DNA from: Microbispora siamensis | GTDB taxonomy: Bacteria > Actinomycetota > Actinomycetes > Streptosporangiales > Streptosporangiaceae | Reading direction: 5' to 3' | Assembly: GCF_016863095.1 (NCBI RefSeq) | Contig: NZ_BOOF01000004.1 | Span: 248,001 to 312,000, forward strand | Length of the DNA: 64,000 bases | In this document: positions 24,330-33,671 of the stretch, in pieces | Layout of the letters: each line of letters begins with the position of its first letter | Numbering within the stretch: the stretch's first letter is position 1 | The notes under the pieces: model-generated | What the model was told of the DNA's origin: nothing | The model's database searches: none | What the model saw: the letters and a program-made list of their open reading frames with translations, nothing else | Translations under genes and position numbers: made by a program

Positions 24330-26885
24330 ATGCCAGGCCCGTCCAGCTCTTCCGCCGTTGACTTGTTTGAGGTGCCCTCCGGGCAGCCCTCGCCTCATGA
24401 ATCACCGAGGCAGCCCGTGGTGCCGGCGCCTCCCGTGTCTGGCGCGTCGTCTTCATCGCCTGTTCCGCCCATGCGGTCTGCTTCTGATCACGCCTCCTCC
24501 TCTTCGTCCGGCGTGGCCGGGGCCGGCGTGTTTTCGCTGCCGCGGACCGCGGTTCCGATTCCGGACGGGCTCACGGTGATACCGCCGGGTGCGGAGTTGG
24601 CCGCACTGCTGGCCGAGGTGAATGTGGAGCGCGTGTCGGGGTTCGACACGGTGGAGGTGCTCAAAGCGGCCTACCGGCAGGTCTGTCATGACCGGGCGTG
24701 GTTCTTGCGGGTCTTGCTGGAGGTGGGGCTGCGGGACTCGTTCTCGGGTGACGAGGTGGCGCGGTTGGAGGTGCCGGATGAGTTCGGCCCGGATGAGGTG
24801 CGGGCGGCACTGGTGTGGTCACGCCGCCGCGCCGATTCGACGTTCGAGCTGGCCTGGAATGTCCACCGCCGGTTGCCGATCCTGGGAGAGGCGATGCTGG
24901 CCGGGACCCTGGACGAACCCCGGGCGGTGGCGTTCGTCCGCTGGACCCTGGGGTTGACCGACGAACAAGCCGCCCTGGTGTGCGACCAGTTGGTGCCACA
25001 GGCGTCGTCCTGGACGGTGGGGGAGTTGATCGAGCGGATCCAGCGCCTGGCGTTGGCGCTCGACCCCGCCTGGGCCGAGCGCCGGTACGCGGAGGCGGTA
25101 CGCCGCCGCCGGGTAGTGGGGACCCGCAACGAGGACGGCACCGCGACGGTGTCCGGGCTGGACCTGCCCCTGGATCGGGCTGCGGCCGGGTGCGACCGGA
25201 TCGACGAACTGGCCCGGGCGTGCAAGCGGGCCGGGGACCGCCGTCCCATCGACCACATACGGGTGGACCTCTTTCTCGGCAGTCTGGACGGCACGTTCGA
25301 GGGCATGTCGGATGAGGAGATCACGACCCACGTCCTCTGTCACCCCTTTCATGACACCCCCGACGCGCGGGAAGACGATGCCGGCAACGCCCCCGACGAT
25401 GGCACCGGCACCGGCGGTAGTGGCCACGACCCGGACGACTCCGGGGGCGATTTCGGCGTGCGTCCTGCCTCCGACCCCGACCACCCCGGCGGCGGTGGTG
25501 GCGTGCACGCTGACAGCGACTTCGATGAGCCAGATGGCGGCAGCGGCGGCGCCAGCGGCATCGACAGCACCGACAGCACTGGTGGCACCGACGGCACCGG
25601 CGGTTTCGCCGACGCCGACAGGGGTGCGGCCGTGCTCGACAAGGCCGTGCCTGAGAGAGCCGTGCTCGACAGAGCGGGGTTGAGGCATGCCCGAGCCCAA
25701 GCTCATGCATGGCCGGACGCCGGTGTCTGGGCGGGCGCCGGGGGTTGGACGGTGCGGGAGATCCGGGTGGAGCTGACCACGCTGCTCGGCCTGGACGAGC
25801 ATCCCGCCCATCTGCCCGGCTGGCGAGTGATCCACCCCTGTCTGGCCCGGCGCATCGTCGCAGGCATGCTCGGCGGGCAATGGCGATACGCCATCTGCCA
25901 CGACAACGGCCACCTGGCGCTGACCGGACTCACCCGGGCCCGCCCCCACACCCCTGGCCAGAACCGCCCCGCCCGCGACCGGCGGCGCGGCGGCATCGTC
26001 GAACTGCAGATCACCCTCAGCCATCTGCGGGTGCTGGCCGCCCAGCCCGCCGACACCCTTGGGGCGTGGGCGCCGGTCGTCGCCGACCTGTCCGCCCATG
26101 CCGCACCCCTCCTGACCACTGGCCTGGACGCCACTGCTTCTGAAGACACCATGCCCGATGGCATCGCACCCGACTGCACTGACCCGGCCGGCTCCGCACC
26201 CGACAGCACCGCTCCGGGACGCCCGGTCCAGGACCGCGATGAGACCGGCGCCCGGCGCGAGGACGGCATGGCGGATGGCATGGCGGACGGCGTGGCGGAC
26301 GGCGTGGTAAACGGCCCGGTAGACAGCCTGGTGGATGGGCGAGCAGAGGGGTGGGAGGACGACGAGGCGGATTCGGAGCGGCGGCGTCAGGCCGGAGCGG
26401 CGTTACGACGATACGTGCAGATTCGGGGCCGGGTCTGCTCCTGGCCCGGCTGCCGCATGCCCGCCACCCGAACCGACCAGGACCACATCCTCCCGTGGGC
26501 GGAGCAGGGGCCCACGAATGCGGAGAACCTGCACCTGGCCTGCCGCCACGACCACCGCGCCCGGCACCACGGCGGCTGGCGCGTCAGCGCCGCAGGCCCT
26601 CACCTGGTCGTCTGGACCAGTCCGCTGGGGCACCGCTATCCCAGCCCTCTCCCGAAGATCATCGTCTCCGTCTGTGACCCCCACCCCCGCAGCCGCACCT
26701 CAGCGCCCTACCGGGACCTCGGCGATCTCCCCGACACCCCCACGATGGTCCCGGCCCCCGAACCACCACTCCGGCAGGAGGCCTCCCAACCGGGCACGGG
26801 AGTAGCAATGCCACCGCAATCGGACGGCGACGCCGGGACACGCGGATCGTTGCTCGGAGGCGAACGTGACGAACCGCCCTTCTGA
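24330..26885 (+). CDS. DUF222 / HNH endonuclease (13E12-type) with long low-complexity insert
   Basis: 851 residues. A Ser/Pro-rich disordered N-terminus (~75) is followed by DUF222 (about 85-330). A ~140-residue Gly/Asp/Thr-rich insert (about 340-480) precedes the rest of DUF222. After another Asp/Ala repeat stretch (DGMADGVADGVVNG), the HNH nuclease lies at ~695-750 with CSWPGCRMPATRTDQDHILPW, NAENLHLACRHDHRARHHGGW (zinc-binding Cys/His and catalytic DH). These proteins resemble REP13E12 elements of mycobacteria and are often multi-copy. The role is unknown; mobility or defence is suspected. At 851 residues it is much longer than the usual ~400-500 because of the inserts. SD GAAGGGGG precedes the ATG. 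Confidence 0.85.
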   Translation: MPGPSSSSAVDLFEVPSGQPSPHESPRQPVVPAPPVSGASSSSPVPPMRSASDHASSSSSGVAGAGVFSLPRTAVPIPDGLTVIPPGAELAALLAEVNVERVSGFDTVEVLKAAYRQVCHDRAWFLRVLLEVGLRDSFSGDEVARLEVPDEFGPDEVRAALVWSRRRADSTFELAWNVHRRLPILGEAMLAGTLDEPRAVAFVRWTLGLTDEQAALVCDQLVPQASSWTVGELIERIQRLALALDPAWAERRYAEAVRRRRVVGTRNEDGTATVSGLDLPLDRAAAGCDRIDELARACKRAGDRRPIDHIRVDLFLGSLDGTFEGMSDEEITTHVLCHPFHDTPDAREDDAGNAPDDGTGTGGSGHDPDDSGGDFGVRPASDPDHPGGGGGVHADSDFDEPDGGSGGASGIDSTDSTGGTDGTGGFADADRGAAVLDKAVPERAVLDRAGLRHARAQAHAWPDAGVWAGAGGWTVREIRVELTTLLGLDEHPAHLPGWRVIHPCLARRIVAGMLGGQWRYAICHDNGHLALTGLTRARPHTPGQNRPARDRRRGGIVELQITLSHLRVLAAQPADTLGAWAPVVADLSAHAAPLLTTGLDATASEDTMPDGIAPDCTDPAGSAPDSTAPGRPVQDRDETGARREDGMADGMADGVADGVVNGPVDSLVDGRAEGWEDDEADSERRRQAGAALRRYVQIRGRVCSWPGCRMPATRTDQDHILPWAEQGPTNAENLHLACRHDHRARHHGGWRVSAAGPHLVVWTSPLGHRYPSPLPKIIVSVCDPHPRSRTSAPYRDLGDLPDTPTMVPAPEPPLRQEASQPGTGVAMPPQSDGDAGTRGSLLGGERDEPPF

Positions 26886-27166
26886 CACAGCCACACTCGG
26901 CAGGAGATGTCGGATACCGGGCGGCTTGGCGCCGACCGATCGGACATGGAGCGGCTTGGCGCCGACCGGTCGGACACAGAGCGGCTGGGCAGGCTTCGAC
27001 ACAAGGCCGAGCGAGGGCCCGAGCCAGTGGAGAGGGCTGGCTGATTTCGGGGTGTCCGGCCCGCTGCGATCGTCCCTGCCACCGTCCAGTACGACCGGCA
27101 GTGTGACGGTCAGGCGGCGGCAGTGCGGCAGCAGTGCGACCGGCAGGGCGACCGGCACTGTGAACG
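26886..27166. other. Repeat-rich spacer between HNH and helicase genes
   Basis: No gene is seen. The spacer contains the 30-bp tandem repeat at 26921-26990. A second, looser direct repeat (CCGGCAGTGTGACGGTCAGG versus CCGGCACTGTGAACGTCAGG) lies at about 27090-27170, next to short GTGCGACCGGCAG units. Confidence 0.6.
26921..26990. repeat. 30-bp tandem repeat
   Basis: Units are 26921-26950 and 26951-26980 (both begin GCGGCTTGGCGCCGACCG), plus a partial unit GCGGCTGGGC from 26981. The two full units differ at only a few positions. Confidence 0.85.
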
Positions 27167-30100
27167 TCAGGGACTCGACGGCGGAAGCCATCGACGGACG
27201 ACATGCCGGGGGATGTCGGCGTCGACGTGCCACAACTTCCGCCTGCCGTCCCAGGATGCGGGCATTCCTTCGGCTCGCGCCACGCGCTTCAGCTCATCCT
27301 TGTCCTCGAAGGGGACGTCGAGATAGAGACGGCCGCCGACGACCTCGCCTGGACGAGGCTCGCCGTCGCCGTCCGGCCGGGGCCCGGAGGAGTCACGCTG
27401 CGGCCAGGGGCGCGCGGGGCGTTCCATGCGAGCTCGCTCGACGATGTGGCGGACGCGTCGGCAGGACCCCGGATCGGTGATCCGCATCATGAGATCGGTA
27501 GGGCCGCTGTTGGCCAGGAGATTGAGGGATCCGTGCCACAGCACGGTGTCATCGAGGATGAGCACCTTCTCATGCATGCGCTCGCGTGTCGCGACCTGGC
27601 ATCCGGCAGCCCGGAGTTCGTCGATGAGGGCCTTCCGGCGTACGTCCTCCGCTTGGTCTCTCGTGTGAACGGTGACCCGCACTCCTGCCTGGACGCGCGG
27701 CGCGAGGTGACGGAGCCACTTGTGCACGGGGTTCGGATCGAGGAACGCGCAGTAGATCTCGATGCTGTGCCGGGCGCGGGCGATGTCCCAGGCGACGGCT
27801 CTTGGCACCTCGTCGGCCGGGAAGAACGCCGGTCTCGCCAGTTCCTCCTCGGGCAGGCCGGCGAGGTCGGCAGCGCAGCGGAAGGGGACGAGGTCGTCCA
27901 CGGAGAGCCTGTGCGCATGCCGTTCCAGATGGTCGAGCATGCGCGCGGCCTCGCCGGCCGGGTTGAGCTTGGCGCGCAGAAACTGGGTGTCGGCCACGAC
28001 GACGAGATGATCCTGCGCTCGGCTGAGGGCCACGTTGAGCAGGCGGCACGTGGAGGAGGACAGCCCCAGGCCCTCGTAGAAGTAGCCGGGCTTGTCTCCC
28101 GATCCGGCGACCGTGTCGATGACCACGAGGGGACGCTGGCTGCCCTGGAAGCGGTGGACCGTGTCGACGAGTCCGTCGCAGTCCTGGCCGAACCGGTAGG
28201 CCAGGCTGTCCCGCAGCGCCTTGACCTGCGCCTTGAACGGGGCGATCACGGCCATGCGGTCGGTGGGACGCTCGCCGGCGCCGAGGTCGGTCCACTTGCG
28301 TGCGGGGAGGACCTCGTCGTACTGCAGGCCACGGATCAGCTCGTGGATGACGGCCTCGTGCACGGCATTGGTCGTGTGCGCGCCGTACCTGGCCGTGGGG
28401 TTGGGCAGGCGGCGCGAGGTGGTGTCGACCAGAATCAGCGGCCCGCTGAGCAGTGGCGATGAGGGAAGCCGGCCGCGGTCTTCCCGACCGGTGCGCAGAG
28501 GTGCGTCCGGGTAGGCGACCACGTTGACCACCTCGCAGATCGCCGGTCGCATCCGGTACTGCGTGTCCAGACAGACCAGCCGCGGATCGTCGCGGAGGGC
28601 CCTGCCGGCGGCGTCGACAAGCCCCGCCGTGGTGAAGGGATCCCGGTCCATCCAGAGCCGGGCGTGCTCCCGGTCTTCCGGGGAACTGCTTCGGTCACCG
28701 GAGGCTTTGGTCACCGCCGGCAACTGGCGGAAGTCGCCGGCGATGACGAGGCGGCGACCCGCGAGCCCCGCGACGCACCAGGCGGATGGGGTGTTCACCA
28801 TGCCGGCCTCATCGATGACGACCACGTCGATCGAGTCGAGAAGCTTGCGTGACTGCACCGCCTTCGCGACCGTCGTTCCCAGCACCATGCAGTTCGCGCG
28901 CACCACCTCGGTGATCTTCTGTAGTTTCTGCTCCAAGCCCGGCAGATGCTGCCGTAGCCGGTCAGCGGCCTCCTGGAGCGGGCCGCGAGCCGGGATGGCG
29001 CGAAGCCGGCCGCGCTGGACCGACAGCGCGCGTTCCGCTTCGGCGAGCTCGGTCGCGTACTGCTGCCGGGCAGCATGCGCGAGGGGAAGCTCGTTGCCGG
29101 CCGCGGTCAGTTCCTGTTGGCGTTGCCATCGCATCCGGGCGAGCTGCTCCAGCTTGGCCTGCTTCTTCTTGGCGAACAGCCCGGTCGGCAGTCCGATGCT
29201 CCGGATCTCGTGGTCGATCTCGCCGATCGCCCGCTGCGACAGCTCAATGCACTGCTGCAGCAAGGCGATGCGCTGACCGGCCCCGTCGTGGTCGGTGCGC
29301 AGATCGGCCAGCCGCTCCTCCGCGGCCGCCACATCCGCGTGCAGTGCAAGGTCCTGGAGAGCCGCATCCAACCGGCGGCGGACGTCGGCGATCTCCTCCA
29401 CGAGCGAGGCGGACAGCCGTTCGGCGATCCTGGCCGGGTCGAGCTGCTCGCCGAACCTGGCCGCCAGCGAAGGCAGTTCGATGTCCCCGGCTCGTTGCAC
29501 CAAACCCCTGTCGAAGCGTTCCTCGCCCGACAGCAGATCGCAGATCCGCTCCAGCGCCTGGTCCACGGCCACCTTGGTGGGGGCGACGAACAGCATGCGC
29601 AACCCCTGCCGGTAGCTGCCTTCCACGATGGCGGCCACGACGTCGGTCTTCCCGGTGCCCGGCGGTCCCCAGACACAGGTCAGCTCGCTCTCCAGCGCCT
29701 GTTCGACCGCCCGGCGCTGACCGTCGTTGAGCGTGCGCTCACGGTATCCCCGGATGAACCGCTCCGGCGTCGCGCAACGCTCGGTGCGGGGCCGCCCCTG
29801 GCCCATCAGCCAGCCGGCGGAGGTCAGGTTGACCGAGCCCGTGGCCCCGCCTGCCGACTCCAGTCGCTCGACGACGGCCTCCCAACCGGCCGTTTCGTCC
29901 GCACGCACCTGTGCCTGGATGGGCCCAGTGCCGAGATCGGCCGGTGTGCGGACTTTGACCTTTCCGTCGGGCATGCGCCGTACTTCGGCGCTCGACCAGG
30001 CGTCACGCGATCGGGAGAGGCGGATCAGCAGCCTTTCTCCGGCGAAGGCCTCCTTCCACGCCTTGCAGGAGAACAGGTATTCGTACTTCTCCGCGCTGCG

Positions 30101-30232
30101 GCCGAGCCGGCGTCTCTCGGACAAGGAGAGCTTCTCCCCGTCTCCGTCGCTTCGCAGCTCCGCCGCGATCTCCAGACGTACGGCACGCAGCAACTGGTCG
30201 ACCGGAAAGGGGGTGTGCCGCGGACCTGACAT
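27167..30232 (-). CDS. SF1 helicase - PLD nuclease - DUF5710-like fusion (type II Mokosh-like defence protein)
   Basis: 1,021 residues from ATG 30232 (SD GGGAG). The N-terminal ~170 residues are a beta-rich accessory region. The UPF1/COG1112-type SF1 helicase has Walker A WGPPGTGKTD (~190), a coiled-coil insert (~270-420), Walker B VVVIDEAGM (~473), GDFRQLPAV, TQYRMRP (~560), VDTVHRFQGSQ (~695) and LNVALSRAQDH (~737). A single-HKD phospholipase-D-like nuclease follows, with HEKVLILDDTVLWHGSLNLL (HxKx4D, ~886). The tail GRLYLDVPFEDKDELKRVAR...WDGRRKLWHV (~970-1010) is DUF5710-like. Published type II Mokosh systems are single proteins joining such a helicase and PLD nuclease. The gene stands alone beside an HNH gene and repeats. 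Defence function is inferred from architecture only. Confidence 0.82.
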   Translation of the reverse strand: MSGPRHTPFPVDQLLRAVRLEIAAELRSDGDGEKLSLSERRRLGRSAEKYEYLFSCKAWKEAFAGERLLIRLSRSRDAWSSAEVRRMPDGKVKVRTPADLGTGPIQAQVRADETAGWEAVVERLESAGGATGSVNLTSAGWLMGQGRPRTERCATPERFIRGYRERTLNDGQRRAVEQALESELTCVWGPPGTGKTDVVAAIVEGSYRQGLRMLFVAPTKVAVDQALERICDLLSGEERFDRGLVQRAGDIELPSLAARFGEQLDPARIAERLSASLVEEIADVRRRLDAALQDLALHADVAAAEERLADLRTDHDGAGQRIALLQQCIELSQRAIGEIDHEIRSIGLPTGLFAKKKQAKLEQLARMRWQRQQELTAAGNELPLAHAARQQYATELAEAERALSVQRGRLRAIPARGPLQEAADRLRQHLPGLEQKLQKITEVVRANCMVLGTTVAKAVQSRKLLDSIDVVVIDEAGMVNTPSAWCVAGLAGRRLVIAGDFRQLPAVTKASGDRSSSPEDREHARLWMDRDPFTTAGLVDAAGRALRDDPRLVCLDTQYRMRPAICEVVNVVAYPDAPLRTGREDRGRLPSSPLLSGPLILVDTTSRRLPNPTARYGAHTTNAVHEAVIHELIRGLQYDEVLPARKWTDLGAGERPTDRMAVIAPFKAQVKALRDSLAYRFGQDCDGLVDTVHRFQGSQRPLVVIDTVAGSGDKPGYFYEGLGLSSSTCRLLNVALSRAQDHLVVVADTQFLRAKLNPAGEAARMLDHLERHAHRLSVDDLVPFRCAADLAGLPEEELARPAFFPADEVPRAVAWDIARARHSIEIYCAFLDPNPVHKWLRHLAPRVQAGVRVTVHTRDQAEDVRRKALIDELRAAGCQVATRERMHEKVLILDDTVLWHGSLNLLANSGPTDLMMRITDPGSCRRVRHIVERARMERPARPWPQRDSSGPRPDGDGEPRPGEVVGGRLYLDVPFEDKDELKRVARAEGMPASWDGRRKLWHVDADIPRHVVRRWLPPSSP

Positions 30233-30440
30233 CTCGCTCCCGTGGCAAGGGGGCCGACAGGGTCGTGGTACGGATCGAGAACCTACCGTCTCCGGCCCGT
30301 GTGAACGGGCACTCCCGAGGAAAATCGGTGGGACGAAAGGTGCAATGGGCAAGGATCCGGGCGGGTGCCCATAGGATGGACGCGGGGTGCCGGGAAGTCT
30401 GGTCGGCGGTCATCGAACCGAGCCCGGAAACGGAGCGCCC

Positions 30441-31748
30441 ATGGCCTCTCCCCGCCGACTGTCCCTCCTCGGTCCCGGTTCCCGGGCCGAGACCCGCCGC
30501 ATCGCCGACATCCTCCGCAAGGAGACGATCGGCGGCGCGCTGCTCCTGACCGCCGCCGTCGCGGCCCTCGTCTGGGCCAACTCGCCCTGGTCTGAGGCGT
30601 ACGCGGGGCTGCGCTCGGTCACGGTGGGGCCGGCCGGGTGGCACCTGGACCTCAGCCTCGCCAAGTGGGCCTCGGACGGGCTGCTGGCGATCTTCTTCTT
30701 CGTCGCCGGCCTGGAACTCAAGCGCGAGTTCGTGGCCGGCGACCTGCGTGATCCCCGCCGGGCCGTCGTGCCCGTCGCGGCGGCGGTCGGCGGTGTGATC
30801 GTCCCGGCTCTGCTCTACCTGCTGGTCAACTCGCTTATGGACGGCGCGATGCGGGGATGGGCGACCCCGACGGCCACCGACATCGCGTTCGCGCTGGCGG
30901 TGCTGGCCGTGGTGGGGCGGCGGCTGCCCGCCGCGCTGCGTACGTTCCTGCTCACCCTGGCCGTCGTGGACGACCTGCTGGCCATCGTGATCATCGCGGT
31001 GTTCTACACGTCGCATCTGTCGGTGCTGCCGCTGCTGGCGGCGCTGGTGCCGCTCGGCGTCTTCACCGTGCTGGTGCAGCGGCGGGTGCGCTCGTGGTGG
31101 CTGCTGCTCCCGCTGGCCGGCGTGACCTGGGGGCTGGTGCACGCCTCGGGTGTGCACGCCACGGTGGCCGGGGTGCTGCTCGGCTTCGCCGTACCCGTCC
31201 TGCGCAGTGAGAAGGCGGGCGGTCCGGAGGCGGGACCGGGGCTCGCCGAGCACTTCGAGCACCGGTTCCGCCCCATCTCGGCCGGGGTGGCCGTGCCGCT
31301 GTTCGCGTTCCTGTCCGCCGGTGTGCCGCTCGGCGGGCTGGACGGTGTGACGAACCTGCTCGCCGACCCGGTGTCGCTGGGCGTCGTCGTCGGGCTCGTC
31401 GTGGGCAAGCCGCTGGGGATCATGGCGGCCACCTGGCTGACCGCCCGCTTCACCCGTGCCGACATCGACGAAGGGCTCGCGTGGGTGGACATCGGCGGGC
31501 TGGCGATCCTGTCGGGCATCGGGTTCACGGTGTCCCTGCTCATCGGCGAGCTGGCGTTCGGTCCGGGCACGGCCCGTGACACGCAGGTCAAGCTGGCGGT
31601 CCTGACCGGCTCACTGGTCGCGGCGCTGCTGGCGACGGTGGTGCTGCGGCTGCGCGACCGCGCGTACCGGCGGCTCGCCGACGACGACGGAACCGCCGGG
31701 CCCGGGGACGCCGAGCATGTCAGCGGCGGGCGCGGCGCGGGCCGTTAG
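30441..31748 (+). CDS. nhaA: Na+/H+ antiporter NhaA
   Basis: 435 residues with 12 membrane helices in the NhaA order. [22 protein letters not shown] is the family signature. [17 protein letters not shown] marks the discontinuous helix IV, and [19 protein letters not shown] supplies the two adjacent Asp residues that bind Na+ and protons. It exports Na+ using the proton gradient. The start is ATG 30441 after CGGAG. It is a single gene, divergent from the helicase, and its length is in the upper normal range. Confidence 0.95.
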   Translation: MASPRRLSLLGPGSRAETRRIADILRKETIGGALLLTAAVAALVWANSPWSEAYAGLRSVTVGPAGWHLDLSLAKWASDGLLAIFFFVAGLELKREFVAGDLRDPRRAVVPVAAAVGGVIVPALLYLLVNSLMDGAMRGWATPTATDIAFALAVLAVVGRRLPAALRTFLLTLAVVDDLLAIVIIAVFYTSHLSVLPLLAALVPLGVFTVLVQRRVRSWWLLLPLAGVTWGLVHASGVHATVAGVLLGFAVPVLRSEKAGGPEAGPGLAEHFEHRFRPISAGVAVPLFAFLSAGVPLGGLDGVTNLLADPVSLGVVVGLVVGKPLGIMAATWLTARFTRADIDEGLAWVDIGGLAILSGIGFTVSLLIGELAFGPGTARDTQVKLAVLTGSLVAALLATVVLRLRDRAYRRLADDDGTAGPGDAEHVSGGRGAGR

Positions 31749-31774
31749 GCGCGACCGTGACCGGATCCGGGCGC

Positions 31775-32950
31775 TCACCACGTGACGGGCAGCGCCTGGA
31801 TTCCCCCGGCCAGCCTGTCGGTGTGCGCCTTCAGCTCCTCGTACGGCACGGCGAGCGCCAGGGTGGGGAAGCGCGTGAAGAGGGAGCCGAAGACCGCGCG
31901 CAGTTCGACCCGGGCCAGGGACGCGCCGAGACAGTGGTGCGGCCCGTGGCCGAAGCCGACGTGGGGGTGGGGATCGCGCCGCCTGACGTCGAACGTGTCG
32001 GGGTCGGGGTAGACGCGCTCGTCCCTGTTGGCCGCCGGGGTGGACAGCATGACCAGCTCGCCCGCCCGGATCAGCACCCCCGCGACCTCGACGTCCTCGT
32101 GCGCGTAGCGCACCAGCCCGTGTTCGCTCGGCGAGGCGACCCGCATGATCTCCTCGACCGCACCGTCCACGAGGGAGGGGTCGTCCAGCAGCGCGTCGCG
32201 CTGGGCGGGGTTGCGCAGGAACAGCAGCACGCCGTAGTCGATCTGGTTGACCGTGGTCTCGTGGCCGGCGAACAGCAGGCCGCCCGCGATCCTGGCGACG
32301 TCGTCCTCCGGCAGCGAGGCGTCCGCCAGGTCGGAGTACACGTCCTCGCCCGGATCGTCCCGCTTCGCCTTCACGATCTCGTAGGTGTAGGTGTTCATCT
32401 CCATCTGGGCGGCGGCGGACCGCTCGGGATGGGTGAGGTCGGTCATCGCCTCGGCCATGGCCCGGAACCTGTCCCTGTCCTCGTACGGCACGCCGAGAAG
32501 TTCGCAGATCACCTGGATCGGCAGCGGGAGCGACAGGCCGGCGTGCAGGTCCGCGGGCGGGCCCTGCTCGGCGAGCCCGTCGAGCAGGTTTCCGACCAGC
32601 GCCCCGATGCGGTCCGACAGCCTCCGCATGCGCCGGGCCGAGAACGCGGGGGCGAGCAGGCGCCGCATCTCCTTGTGGATGGACCGCTCGGTGGCGTACT
32701 CGCCGGTCGGGCCGCCGAGCAGGGCGTTGTTGGACAGGCGGGCCGCGGTCTCGGGGGCGGGGTGGGAGCGGCCGAACCTGTCGTCGGCGAACACCTGCCG
32801 GATCTCCTCGTAGCCCGTGACCAGCCACGCCTCGTCGCCCATGGCGGTCGTGACCTTGGTGATCGGCGCTCTGGCCCGCAGTTCGCCGAAGCCGGGGGAT
32901 ATCCCCAGGACGTCCGGCCGCTCGAACGGCAGCCGTGGGAGTCCGGGCAT
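31775..32950 (-). CDS. Cytochrome P450
   Basis: 391 residues, soluble bacterial class I P450. The I-helix oxygen motif is LLFAGHETTVNQ, the ExxR is EEIMR, and the haem loop is FGHGPHHCLGASLAR with the axial Cys near 340. The layout is like the CYP105/CYP107 group of actinomycetes. No ferredoxin gene is adjacent, so redox partners must come from elsewhere. The start at 32950 is supported by AAGG upstream; the 75-residue upstream extension is not P450-like. The substrate is unknown. Confidence 0.93.
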   Translation of the reverse strand: MPGLPRLPFERPDVLGISPGFGELRARAPITKVTTAMGDEAWLVTGYEEIRQVFADDRFGRSHPAPETAARLSNNALLGGPTGEYATERSIHKEMRRLLAPAFSARRMRRLSDRIGALVGNLLDGLAEQGPPADLHAGLSLPLPIQVICELLGVPYEDRDRFRAMAEAMTDLTHPERSAAAQMEMNTYTYEIVKAKRDDPGEDVYSDLADASLPEDDVARIAGGLLFAGHETTVNQIDYGVLLFLRNPAQRDALLDDPSLVDGAVEEIMRVASPSEHGLVRYAHEDVEVAGVLIRAGELVMLSTPAANRDERVYPDPDTFDVRRRDPHPHVGFGHGPHHCLGASLARVELRAVFGSLFTRFPTLALAVPYEELKAHTDRLAGGIQALPVTW

Positions 32951-33308
32951 AGGTGACCTTCCCTTCACTCGATGTCGGCCCTCTCGAATCTCTCCCCTGA
33001 CTTTCTGTCCGGCAAGGTAGTAAAACCATGTCCGGTGTGACTGGAGACGCGACGTTTGCATCGTGCCTATCCTGTGCCCGCGCCATGCCTGCCCCGCGAA
33101 CACCAGCGCCGTTCCGCTACCCGGCATGACACGGGTGGTACAGGAGGAACGGGGATCAAGTCGTGGTGAAGTCACCGCATCCGGCGGAAGATCTTCATGA
33201 GAGCCGGGGTGGCGGCGCCGCCGGAAGGGGGAGACCGCTTCTCACTACCAATCGTGTCCGGATGAGCACATCGTTGTCTCCCGGCACAGAGCCTGGAGGT
33301 GGTGACGA
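32951..33308. other. 358-bp divergent intergenic region
   Basis: It separates the P450 gene from the small-protein gene and must contain both promoters. I see no clear -35/-10 pair, operator palindrome or small gene in it. Confidence 0.5.
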
Positions 33309-33545
33309 GTGCGGTTCTCAGCCGAGGACGCTGCCTGGAGACAACTGAGCAGCGAGTACGCCGGTCGCTGGTCGATCTGGAGAAGCGACGCCGGCCGCTG
33401 GTACGCGACCCGGCTGACCAGGTCGCTGTCCCGGATCGAGATGGACCGAGGCCTGATCATGACCGCATGCGGTGAGAGCGCGGAGGAACTGCGCGCGCTG
33501 CTCACCGCACAGGAGGGCCTGGCGGGCCAGACGCTCTCCTCGTGA
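33309..33545 (+). CDS. Small conserved actinobacterial protein (WSIWRSDAGRWYATR type)
   Basis: 78 residues, GTG start with SD GGAGG. A beta-hairpin-like core (YAGRWSIWRSDAGRWYATRL) is followed by a helical tail (AEELRALLTAQEGL). Proteins with this W-x-I-W-R-S-x-x-G-x-W-Y-A-T-R pattern are common in Streptomyces and Streptosporangiaceae, often near XRE regulators or on their own. The function is unknown. The stop codon falls inside a 14-bp tandem repeat. Confidence 0.78.
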   Translation: MRFSAEDAAWRQLSSEYAGRWSIWRSDAGRWYATRLTRSLSRIEMDRGLIMTACGESAEELRALLTAQEGLAGQTLSS

Positions 33546-33568
33546 CACCCAGAACGTGACACCCAGAA
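33541..33568. repeat. 14-bp tandem duplication
   Basis: CGTGACACCCAGAA occurs twice head to tail (33541-33554, 33555-33568). The first copy contains the stop codon of the small protein. Confidence 0.9.
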
Positions 33569-33671
33569 CGTGGGCCCGGGCCGCCGGGCTCACGGCCCGC
33601 GGAGCCCAGCCCTGAGGCGTCTTCGCAGGGTCCTCTGCGAGTGTCGTGGGACGGATGGGAAAATCCCTCTC

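Noticed and set aside
31775-33175. P450 start at 33175 giving 466 residues
   Set aside because: The first 75 residues have no P450 character, while ATG 32950 has a spaced SD and begins a normal-length family member.
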